Assembly: GCA_011391085.1 (NCBI GenBank)
Contig: JAABRD010000016.1
Location: 20,339-84,338, forward strand
DNA: 64,000 nt
Reading direction: 5' to 3'
Source: Thiotrichaceae bacterium
GTDB lineage: Bacteria; Pseudomonadota; Gammaproteobacteria; Beggiatoales; Beggiatoaceae
Position 1 is the stretch's first letter, and every line of letters begins with the position of its first letter. A model generated the notes under the pieces. That model worked only from the letters and a program-made list of their open reading frames with translations. It had not been told where the DNA came from and searched no databases. Of this stretch, positions 43,345-50,723 are shown in pieces. The position numbers and the translations under genes were made by a program.

Positions 43345-44622
43345 ATGTCTATCCAATCTATTCGGGGAATGAATGACATCCTCCCCACCCAAACGCCCGT
43401 TTGGCAATCTGTTGAAAACACCCTCCGTTCCGTTTTAGAATCGTATGGCTATCAAGAAATTCGAATGCCTCTCTTGGAAGCAACGGAACTGTTTAGCCGT
43501 TCCATCGGTGAAGTGACAGACATTGTTGAAAAAGAAATGTTCACCTTTATTGACCGCAATGGTGACAGTCTAACCTTGCGTCCTGAAGGCACTGCCAGTT
43601 GTGTGAGGGCTGGCATTGAACATGGATTACTCTATAATCAAATCCAACGTCTTTGGTATGGCGGTCCGATGTTTCGCCATGAAAAACCGCAACAAGGACG
43701 TTACCGGCAATTTCATCAAATGGGGGCCGAAACTTACGGATTGGCCGGCCCTGACATTGATGTTGAAATGATTGCCATGACCGCCCGGCTGTGGCGACAA
43801 TTGGGATTAACCGATTTACAATTGCAAATAAATTCCTTGGGGTCAACGGCGGCCCGGGCCGCGTATCGGGACCAATTAGTTAATTATTTTTCCAGTCATT
43901 ACAATGAGTTAGATGAAGACAGTCAACGTCGCCTGCAAACGAATCCGTTACGGATCCTTGACAGCAAAAACCCTAATATGCAATCATTGATTGACAACGC
44001 CCCGCTGTTGCTTGACCATCTTGATGACGAATCACAGACTCATTTTGCCACACTCAAAACCTGGTTAGATGAATTGGGCATCCCTTATCAAGTCAATCCG
44101 CGTCTGGTGCGAGGTTTGGATTATTACAACCGCACGGTCTTTGAATGGGTGACGCAACAACTGGGGGCCCAAGGGACCGTCTGTGCGGGGGGACGTTATG
44201 ACAGTTTGGTTGAACAAATCGGCGGGCGACCTACCCCTGCGATGGGTTTTGCAATCGGGTTAGAACGTCTAGTCTTATTGTTATTGCACCATCAATTGCA
44301 AATTCCAGATAAGACGCCTCATGCTTATCTCATCATGGCAGGTCCTGGGACTTTACAACAAGGCTTACGTTTGGCAGAATCATTACGCGATGCCTTGCCT
44401 CATTTGCGTCTCCTGACTCATTGTGGGGGCGGGAATTTTAAAAGCCAGTTCAAACGGGCCGATAAAAGTGGGGCGTTAGTCGCGCTGGTATTAGGCGAAG
44501 AGGAGATGGCACAACATCAAGTCACGCTTAAATATTTGCGTCAAGAACATCCCCAACTGCGTGTGGGACTGGCAGAGGTGGTTGACTATTTGAAACCTCT
44601 TCTACAACTTTCTAATGAATAA
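43345..44622 (+). CDS. hisS: Histidyl-tRNA synthetase
   Basis: A 425-residue class II synthetase of normal length that charges tRNA-His. Present are class II motif 1 ([19 protein letters not shown]), [16 protein letters not shown], motif 2 ([28 protein letters not shown]), the histidine signatures [13 protein letters not shown] and [14 protein letters not shown], and motif 3 ([13 protein letters not shown]), followed by the anticodon-binding domain. It heads the hisS-yfgM-bamB order common in gammaproteobacteria, although a repeat separates it from yfgM. No clear ribosome-binding site. Confidence 0.97.
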   Translation: MSIQSIRGMNDILPTQTPVWQSVENTLRSVLESYGYQEIRMPLLEATELFSRSIGEVTDIVEKEMFTFIDRNGDSLTLRPEGTASCVRAGIEHGLLYNQIQRLWYGGPMFRHEKPQQGRYRQFHQMGAETYGLAGPDIDVEMIAMTARLWRQLGLTDLQLQINSLGSTAARAAYRDQLVNYFSSHYNELDEDSQRRLQTNPLRILDSKNPNMQSLIDNAPLLLDHLDDESQTHFATLKTWLDELGIPYQVNPRLVRGLDYYNRTVFEWVTQQLGAQGTVCAGGRYDSLVEQIGGRPTPAMGFAIGLERLVLLLLHHQLQIPDKTPHAYLIMAGPGTLQQGLRLAESLRDALPHLRLLTHCGGGNFKSQFKRADKSGALVALVLGEEEMAQHQVTLKYLRQEHPQLRVGLAEVVDYLKPLLQLSNE

Positions 44623-44666
44623 CGAGTAATGAACTATGAATAATGGTTTCCTTAAATGTTATTCAT

Positions 44667-44805
44667 AGGACTTACGCAACCGTTTTTGTAATTATTTGAT
44701 TTTACACACTATCACCCCCCCCAGCCCCCCGTACACGGGGGGGACTCCCTCCCCGCGTGCGGGGAGGGGTGGGGTGGGATAAATACCGGCGGTTGCGTAA
44801 GTCCT
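44667..44805. repeat. Inverted-repeat element with AGGACTTACGCAACC ends
   Basis: The perfect terminal inverted repeats AGGACTTACGCAACC / GGTTGCGTAAGTCCT enclose GTACACGGGGGGG and CCCCGCGTGCGGGG palindromes. It separates hisS from yfgM. A related, more decayed copy lies at 32420. Confidence 0.75.
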
Positions 44806-44867
44806 GATTCATTGTTCATTATTCGCTTTATTCACTCATTCACTGACATTCACTCATTCACGAAACT

Positions 44868-45680
44868 ATGGCACTTTACGAATCTGAACAAGAACAAATT
44901 GATGCGATAAAAAATTGGTGGCAAGAAAACGGTTCTTCCCTGTTAACAGGAATTATCCTGGGATTGGCCCTCCTCTTTGGTTGGCGTGGTTGGCAAACCT
45001 ATACCCATGCACAAGCCGAAATGGCGTCTGGTTTGTATGACCAAGTCATGATCGATTTGGAACAAGGCAAGGCTAAGGAAGCTTATGATGTAGCAAGTAA
45101 ACTCTTGTCTGAACAAAGTAATAGTCCCTACGCCGTGTTGGCCCAACTCAATTTAGCCGCGCAGGATTTAAAGGATAACAATCTGAGTTCTTCTCATGCC
45201 CGGTTACAATGGGCAATTGACAAGAATACGATTCCGCAAGTGTCTCACATTGCCCGCTTGCGCAAAGCGAAACTCTTCTTGTCAGAGGACAAGGTGGAGG
45301 AGGCGAAACGATTACTTGACAGCGTGATGGATAAGGGACAATATCAAGCCAGTTATGCCCAGTTACGGGGAGATATTGCGATGGCCCAAGGTCGTCTGGA
45401 AGGAGCCCGGCAAGCCTATACCGAAGCCTCGCAAAAGGAGGTGTTGGAAGGTGACAAAGACGGTGGTTTATTCTCCAGAGAAGAAAAGGAGTTGGTGCAA
45501 ATGAAATTGGATAATCTGGGATCGCAAGATGCCCTAATATTGGTCAAGGCACCTCCTCCTGTATCTGTTCCACCGGACGATGCCACGGGGACGCCAAGCA
45601 CTGCCCAACAGGGTATGTTAACCATGCCGGTGGCGCCTGTTACGCCAGTGACTCTTCCTAGCGTCACGCCAAAGCCATAA
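44868..45680 (+). CDS. yfgM: YfgM-like membrane protein with TPR-like domain
   Basis: A 270-residue protein with the family start ESEQEQIDAIKNWWQENGSS, one membrane helix (LLTGIILGLALLFGWRGWQTY, about residues 24-44) and a periplasmic helical TPR-like domain (about 50-205; SPYAVLAQLNLAAQDL, SHIARLRKAKLFL). YfgM assists envelope protein biogenesis with the translocon-associated PpiD. The C-terminal 50 residues form a Pro/Val/Thr-rich tail absent from the E. coli protein. Upstream of the ATG are ATTCACTCATTCACTGAC-type repeats instead of a clear Shine-Dalgarno. Confidence 0.9.
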   Translation: MALYESEQEQIDAIKNWWQENGSSLLTGIILGLALLFGWRGWQTYTHAQAEMASGLYDQVMIDLEQGKAKEAYDVASKLLSEQSNSPYAVLAQLNLAAQDLKDNNLSSSHARLQWAIDKNTIPQVSHIARLRKAKLFLSEDKVEEAKRLLDSVMDKGQYQASYAQLRGDIAMAQGRLEGARQAYTEASQKEVLEGDKDGGLFSREEKELVQMKLDNLGSQDALILVKAPPPVSVPPDDATGTPSTAQQGMLTMPVAPVTPVTLPSVTPKP

Positions 45681-45728
45681 GTTTTGAGAAACCGAGTTTT
45701 TTCAAAAACTCGGTTTCTATTCGGTTTC

Positions 45729-45881
45729 TATAGTGATATTTCTATAAATTTGTACATTATCCGCTGGAGCGCAATAATTCTTATTGCGCCACGTAGCGCC
45801 GCCGCTACGCGGGCGCACGGCGCAATAATTCTTATTGCGCTCCAGAGGGAATCGTACAGGTTTGGAGGAATATTACTGTAA
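45729..45881. repeat. MITE-like element, family C
   Basis: The ends TATAGTGATATT and AATATTACTGTAATA with GCGCAATAATTCTTATTGCG arms; same core as 29895-30053. A GAAACCGAGTTTTT / AAAAACTCGGTTTC palindrome at 45685-45718 precedes it, probably the yfgM terminator. Confidence 0.75.
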
Positions 45882-45918
45882 TAGTCCTCTTCAGATTCTT
45901 CCAGACTTCATTTAGGTA

Positions 45919-47163
45919 ATGTGTATGACAATCTCCTTTTATCTCCCCTTCCAAATTAGCTTTCCTAAACCTGCGAGGTTTAGGAAAGCTGGAGTCCCGA
46001 TTAGCTTTCCTAAACCTTCGAGGTTTTTTAGGAAAGCTGGACTTGCAACACTCTTATTACTTTTCATAACGGGTTGTAGTAGTACCAGTAGTAAAGATGA
46101 TAAGCCAGCACCGCTAGTTAAATTTACTCATACCTTGACAATAAAAACGGCGTGGACGACGGACCTGGGTGGAAGTCTCAAAAAGAACCCTTTCAAGTTA
46201 GCCCCCGTGTTTGAGGCAGGTAAACTTTTTGTGGCCACGCCTAAAGGTCAAGTTGCTGCATTAAATGTGACGGATGGCAAACTCCTCTGGCAACGCAAAC
46301 TGGACGTAACCATTGCCGGGGGACCGGGCGTAGGTGAAAATGTAGTGTTCGTTGGTAGTCAAAAGGGGGAAGTGATTGCCTTGTCAGAAGAGAATGGCAA
46401 TGAACTATGGCGTCAAAAAGTATCCAGTGAAGTATTAGTTGCCCCGCAGGTAAAAGAAGGAATTGTGGTCATTCGTACCGGTGATGGGAAATTGTTTGGA
46501 TTAGACAAAAACACGGGCAACCGGTTATGGGTCTATGAACGCAGTATCCCTCTTCTCACCTTACGCGGTAGCAGTGTTCCCGTCCTCCTCAGTGACCGGA
46601 TTATTGCAGGATTTGACAATGGCAAATTGGCTGCCTTAAACCTTCAGACAGGAGAATTGTTATGGGAAAAAACGGTGGCAGAACCGCATGGGCGCACGGA
46701 ACTCGAACGCATGGTAGATATTGATGCCCCACCGCTAGTCATCGACAATATGGTGTATGTCACCAGTTATCAGGGACGCACCATGGCCCGGGAGATTGAC
46801 CGAGGAGAAGAAGTTTGGAGTCAAGAAGTCTCTTCTTACGCAGGCTTAGGAATCGATTCTGAGAATGTGTATGTCAGTGATTCTCAAAGTCATATTTGGG
46901 CACTGAAACGTGAGTCTGGTGTGTCTTTGTGGAAACAAGAAAAGTTACAAGCCCGTCAGGTCACGGCACCTGTTCCTATAGGCAATTACGTGGTCGTGGG
47001 AGATTTAGAAGGATATTTACATTGGTTACGACGTGACGATGGGCAATTTGTGGCCCGCTATAGCACTGGCAATGACAGTCTTCTCGTCCCTCCGCTGGTG
47101 GTCAATAATCTGTTAGTGACTTATACCAGTGGGGGGGAGATAGTGGCGGTGACGGTGGAATAG
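45919..47163 (+). CDS. bamB: Outer membrane assembly lipoprotein BamB
   Basis: A 414-residue beta-propeller lipoprotein of the BAM complex, which folds outer membrane proteins. The propeller (about residues 60-414) shows repeated PQQ-type blades: VAALNVTDGKLLWQRKL, VIALSEENGNELWRQKV, LFGLDKNTGNRLWVYER, LAALNLQTGELLWEKTV, IWALKRESGVSLWKQEK. The signal peptide core LATLLLLFITGC ends in a lipobox-like cysteine (about residue 51). Its N-region is abnormal: two AGCTTTCCTAAACC palindromes (45958-45990 and 46003-46038) are translated in frame as ISFPKPARFRKAG and ISFPKPSRFFRKAG ahead of the core. The end is 9 bases from the next gene. Confidence 0.94.
   Translation: MCMTISFYLPFQISFPKPARFRKAGVPISFPKPSRFFRKAGLATLLLLFITGCSSTSSKDDKPAPLVKFTHTLTIKTAWTTDLGGSLKKNPFKLAPVFEAGKLFVATPKGQVAALNVTDGKLLWQRKLDVTIAGGPGVGENVVFVGSQKGEVIALSEENGNELWRQKVSSEVLVAPQVKEGIVVIRTGDGKLFGLDKNTGNRLWVYERSIPLLTLRGSSVPVLLSDRIIAGFDNGKLAALNLQTGELLWEKTVAEPHGRTELERMVDIDAPPLVIDNMVYVTSYQGRTMAREIDRGEEVWSQEVSSYAGLGIDSENVYVSDSQSHIWALKRESGVSLWKQEKLQARQVTAPVPIGNYVVVGDLEGYLHWLRRDDGQFVARYSTGNDSLLVPPLVVNNLLVTYTSGGEIVAVTVE
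45958..46038. repeat. Two in-frame palindromes inside the bamB signal peptide
   Basis: AGCTTTCCTAAACCTGCG with AGGTTTAGGAAAGCT, then a second copy with TTCG and three extra T. Both are nearly perfect hairpins inside the coding sequence. Confidence 0.85.
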
Positions 47164-47172
47164 AGAATAAAA

Positions 47173-47511
47173 GTGAAAGTTAATGTTGCCCCTGGCAAAT
47201 TTGACTATATTTTTGGAAAAGTGACCGGCAGCCGTCATAATGTAGCCCGTTCAGAACAGTTATCGATCCAAATGAAAAGGTTGGGTATTTACGACAATCA
47301 AAATGGTAGAGAACTTCTTCTCAAACATTTTGATGAAGTCGTCAACCAGCCGGACAACGTTATAGAAACTTTCACCAACGAATATGGAATCTTTGAGATA
47401 AGAGACTCTCTGCTTGCGGGACCTTCAGGAAAATTCGCCATATTTGAGACGACCTTTCAGGTGATGTCTGATGGTTCTAGGAAGTTTTCGACGGTGATTA
47501 TCAAAGAATAA
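47173..47511 (+). CDS. Possible orphan polymorphic-toxin C-terminal domain
   Basis: A 112-residue protein of unrecognised family (VNVAPGKFDYIFGKVTGSRHNVARSEQL..). From memory, similar sequences occur as the C-terminal domains of large polymorphic toxins, and the RHNxARS motif and terminal GPSGKFAIFETTFQVMSDGSRKFSTVI strands would suit a small enzyme fold; I cannot confirm it. It starts with GTG nine bases after bamB, with no signal peptide or delivery domain. The next gene looks like an immunity protein, which supports the idea. It could also be an ordinary hypothetical protein. Confidence 0.5.
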   Translation: MKVNVAPGKFDYIFGKVTGSRHNVARSEQLSIQMKRLGIYDNQNGRELLLKHFDEVVNQPDNVIETFTNEYGIFEIRDSLLAGPSGKFAIFETTFQVMSDGSRKFSTVIIKE

Positions 47512-47578
47512 CGTAAATCCATTGGATTATCTTGAACAACTGTTGAGTATTACTATTATTTCCTAACGGAGGATTTGA

Positions 47579-47923
47579 ATGTTATCTATTCCTGATGAAC
47601 TTGAATTACTCGATTTTTTTGAAGCCACTCCCCTGGAAAAAACACCAGCAGAAGGCTTTTACTGCTACCAAGTGTCTGATAACAGGGGCATCACTCTAGT
47701 TATCTCCTTCAGTGGCATTGAAGGTTCTTTTCAAATTCGCCTCAAAAACGATGAAGAGGAAGTGGCACTCTTCAGTCAAGAAGGTGCGAAACGACTGATA
47801 CTTAGAAAGGACGCTTCTGGTAAATACTTGTATTGCGAGTTTGAATTGGGCCTGGTTAAGACTAGCGCAGAAGTGCGGGTGTTGCCCAAAATCTCGGTGA
47901 AATGGAATACGCTGTTGAATTAG
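47579..47923 (+). CDS. Possible immunity protein
   Basis: A 114-residue acidic, beta-rich protein: MLSIPDELELLDFFEATPLE, then ITLVISFSGIEGSFQIRLKNDEEEVALF. It has a good ribosome-binding site (GGAGG 6 bases upstream). The start and the alternating strands resemble small immunity proteins paired with toxin domains such as the one 67 bases upstream; this rests on pattern memory and position. No motif gives a mechanism. Confidence 0.5.
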   Translation: MLSIPDELELLDFFEATPLEKTPAEGFYCYQVSDNRGITLVISFSGIEGSFQIRLKNDEEEVALFSQEGAKRLILRKDASGKYLYCEFELGLVKTSAEVRVLPKISVKWNTLLN

Positions 47924-47933
47924 TTAAGGTAGG

Positions 47934-48003
47934 GTGGATTAAGCGAAGCGTATCCACCTAAATTTCTAAAATGGTGGATACGCTTCGCTTAATCCACCCT
48001 ACC
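47934..48003. repeat. Family E palindrome (GGATTAAGCGAAGCGTATCC)
   Basis: GGTAGGGTGGATTAAGCGAA... and its complement form a long hairpin after the putative immunity gene. It recurs at 49616-49726. Confidence 0.8.
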
Positions 48004-48026
48004 TTGTTTATAATCAATCAAACTAT

Positions 48027-49631
48027 ATGATTCCCTCAACTCACTCTCACCCATTGACTCTTCCACTATCCACTATTCCGCTATCCACTATCAAAACGAC
48101 TAGCCTGTTACTCCTCCTCGCCCTCTTTTTCACCGTGGTCCTCCGCACCGCTTTCACCACAGGCGACAGTTATATCACTTTTCGCGTCATTGACAATTTT
48201 GTCAACGGGTACGGATTGCGTTGGAATGTCGTGGAAAGAGTGCAAGCCTATACCAACCCGTTATGGATGTTTCTGTTGTCAGGATTTTATTTTTTTACGA
48301 GAGAAATCTATTTGACCAGTCTCATCGTCTCCATGGTGATTTCCATCATCACGGTCTCTCTGGTGGTGTTTCGGATAGCCACCTCTTATTTTGCCGCGTT
48401 ACTGGTTCTTCTCACTCTCATATTTTCTAAAGCGTTCATAGATTTTTCCACCTCTGGGTTAGAGAATCCATTGACGCATTTATTGGTAGCGTTATTTTTT
48501 CTCATTTACTTAAAACGAGATGCTTACAACCTTAAAACTCTCTTCCCACTATGTTTCATAGCTGCCCTGGCAACCCTGAATCATTTAGACAGTCTCCTCC
48601 TGTTTATTCCGACGTTGATTATTGTGTTCTGGCACCTTTGGAGGTCACCCAACCGTCCATTTTCAACCTCGAAAATCCTTTTAACTATGGTTGCAGGTTT
48701 TTTACCCTTGATAATTTGGGAACTGTTTTCACTGGTCTATTATGGATTTCTTCTCCCTAATACAGCCTATGCAAAACTGCTGGGAACGGGGGTGCCAAGA
48801 GAGGAACTTTGGCAGCAAGGATGGCGTTATCTCATTGACCCCATTGCTTCTCAATCCGTGTCCAAAGACCCCATCACGTTATGTACGATAGCGTTGGCAT
48901 TGTTCCTTCCTTTCCTCACTCGGCAATGGAAACTGTTACCGTTGACTTTGGGAATGTTGTTAGCGTTGTTACACGTCGTCAATGTGGGAGGAGATTTTAT
49001 GGGTGGACGATTTTTGAGTGCCCCATTTTTGGTGGCAACGTTGGTGTTATCTCAACTGCCGTGGTCCTGGTTGCCCGTCAATTTATTTTCATTGTTGACG
49101 TGTATCCTCCTGGAATTTTGGGCAACCACACCAACCTTGTTAAGTGATAGTCATTACCAAAATTTGTATTCTCATCACGGCATTTTGGATATTCGTGGTC
49201 GTATGTACCATAAAACGGGCTTGTTGCGTCCCGACCCACAAATTGATAAAAGAAGCAATGCGCTTTTGGGACAATTCTTAAAAAACAGTCCAGACCCAAA
49301 AAATAAAGTTGTGATCAGCGCAGCGATAGGTTATACTGGTTTTTATGCAGGACCTGAAGTCTATATTATCGATAGAGTGGCCTTATCTGACGCTTTTTTA
49401 GCGAGACTGCCTGCCAAACGGCCGTGGGCGATAGCGCATTTTGAACGTGTCTTGCCCAAGGGATATGTGGAAAGTGTTCAGCAAAATCAGAATCTGATTG
49501 ATGACCAGAAACTCGCTTACCTGTATGACCAGATTTTATTGGTCACTCGTGGTGAACTGTTTGACCCTCGGCGTTGGCGGGCGATTTGGGTTTTAAATTC
49601 TGATGAATTAAGTCAAAGTAGGATGGATTAA
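48027..49631 (+). CDS. Polytopic membrane protein, GT-C glycosyltransferase-like
   Basis: A 534-residue protein with about ten membrane helices. The first periplasmic loop reads TTGDSYITFRVIDNFVNGYGLRWN, then ERVQAYTNPLWMFLL; this Asp-containing loop after helix 1 is typical of GT-C enzymes of the mannosyl-/arabinofuranosyltransferase type, which use polyprenyl-phosphate sugars. The soluble C-terminal part (about 370-534) includes a GYTGFYAGPEVYIIDRVALSDAFLARL segment common to this group. The N-terminal residues (STHSHPLTLPLSTIPLSTI) are encoded by repeat-like CCACTATC sequence, so the true start is uncertain. Confidence 0.7.
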   Translation: MIPSTHSHPLTLPLSTIPLSTIKTTSLLLLLALFFTVVLRTAFTTGDSYITFRVIDNFVNGYGLRWNVVERVQAYTNPLWMFLLSGFYFFTREIYLTSLIVSMVISIITVSLVVFRIATSYFAALLVLLTLIFSKAFIDFSTSGLENPLTHLLVALFFLIYLKRDAYNLKTLFPLCFIAALATLNHLDSLLLFIPTLIIVFWHLWRSPNRPFSTSKILLTMVAGFLPLIIWELFSLVYYGFLLPNTAYAKLLGTGVPREELWQQGWRYLIDPIASQSVSKDPITLCTIALALFLPFLTRQWKLLPLTLGMLLALLHVVNVGGDFMGGRFLSAPFLVATLVLSQLPWSWLPVNLFSLLTCILLEFWATTPTLLSDSHYQNLYSHHGILDIRGRMYHKTGLLRPDPQIDKRSNALLGQFLKNSPDPKNKVVISAAIGYTGFYAGPEVYIIDRVALSDAFLARLPAKRPWAIAHFERVLPKGYVESVQQNQNLIDDQKLAYLYDQILLVTRGELFDPRRWRAIWVLNSDELSQSRMD

Positions 49632-49726
49632 GCGAAGCGTATCCACCACGTAGGGTGGATTAAGCGAAGCGTATCCACCTGCGTTTCTGAGGTGGTGGAT
49701 ACGCTTCGCTTAATCCATCCTACCTT
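49616..49726. repeat. Family E palindrome, extended
   Basis: Two left arms in tandem (GTAGGATGGATTAAGCGAAG and GTAGGGTGGATTAAGCGAAG) and one complement arm. The first overlaps the last codons of the membrane protein gene. Confidence 0.8.
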
Positions 49727-49759
49727 AACAGTTTATCCATTTTCCATTCTCCTTAAAAT

Positions 49760-50623
49760 ATGAGTCATTCTCCTAACGTAGTTATTGTTGATTCCCAAAA
49801 TTTTGTCAAAGAAGTTCTCGAAAAATCCAAAAAAGTGCCCGTGTTGGTGGACTTTTGGGCGGATTGGTGTGCGCCTTGTAAAATGCTGTTGCCGGTGTTG
49901 AACCAATTGGTCGAAGACTACCAAGGTCAGTTTGTGTTGGCCAAAGTCAATACCGATGAACAACGTGAGTTGGCAACACAGTTTAATATTCGGAGTATCC
50001 CAGCCTTGAAATTGTTTCGGCATGGAAAGGTCGTCGAGGAGATAGTAGGTGTGCAACCCGAAGCAAGTCTTCGGGCGTTGATAGACCGGCATCGAGACCG
50101 TCCCGCAGATAAGTTGCGGCATCAAGCCAGGGAAGCGTATCAGCGGGGGGATACTGAGAAGGCACTTAACTTGTTGGAACAGGCACGGGCTGGGGAACCT
50201 ACTTATTATGCTATTCATCAAGAGATAGCCAGCATCCTCATCGAGAGTCAACGTTTTGAGGAGGCGGAACAGTTGTTGAAGAGTTTGCCCGCCAATGTGC
50301 AAATGGAACCGGGAATCAATCAGTTGGTTATCCATTTAAAATTCTCTTCCCTAGCCGCCAGTGCCCCTGCCAAGCAGGAATTGGAACGTATTTTGGAAGC
50401 AGACCCGAATCATTCTTTGGCCCGGTATCAATTGAGTGCCCATTTCGTCTCGTCTGGAGACTATGAATCGGCGTTGCAACACTTGTTAGAGTTGCTACGC
50501 CGTGATCGGCGTTTCAATGAGGAGGCGGCCCGCAAAGGTTTATTGGATATATTTACGTTGCTGGGAAATCAGGGCGAATTGGTGAGTCGTTATCGTGGTA
50601 AGATGTCGTTGTTGTTATATTGA
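49760..50623 (+). CDS. cnoX: Thioredoxin-TPR chaperone (CnoX/YbbN-like)
   Basis: A 287-residue protein: a thioredoxin domain (about residues 5-110) with the active-site WADWCAPCKMLLPVL and the cis-proline loop IRSIPALKLF, followed by TPR-type helices (about 118-285; QAREAYQRGDTEKALNLLEQA). Members are holdases that protect proteins from oxidation and pass them to GroEL/DnaK. Unlike E. coli YbbN (which lacks the second cysteine), both cysteines are present, so redox activity is likely. The next gene is ybbP-like, a neighbourhood similar to the ybb region of other gammaproteobacteria. Confidence 0.9.
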   Translation: MSHSPNVVIVDSQNFVKEVLEKSKKVPVLVDFWADWCAPCKMLLPVLNQLVEDYQGQFVLAKVNTDEQRELATQFNIRSIPALKLFRHGKVVEEIVGVQPEASLRALIDRHRDRPADKLRHQAREAYQRGDTEKALNLLEQARAGEPTYYAIHQEIASILIESQRFEEAEQLLKSLPANVQMEPGINQLVIHLKFSSLAASAPAKQELERILEADPNHSLARYQLSAHFVSSGDYESALQHLLELLRRDRRFNEEAARKGLLDIFTLLGNQGELVSRYRGKMSLLLY

Positions 50624-50723
50624 AACTGAACCCCCAGGATTCATCCAAAATTCATCCAGTGGCCCCCAGCGAAGCTTTGGGGCACCTGGATAAATACTGT
50701 TCCTTTTCCATTTTCCATTAACC

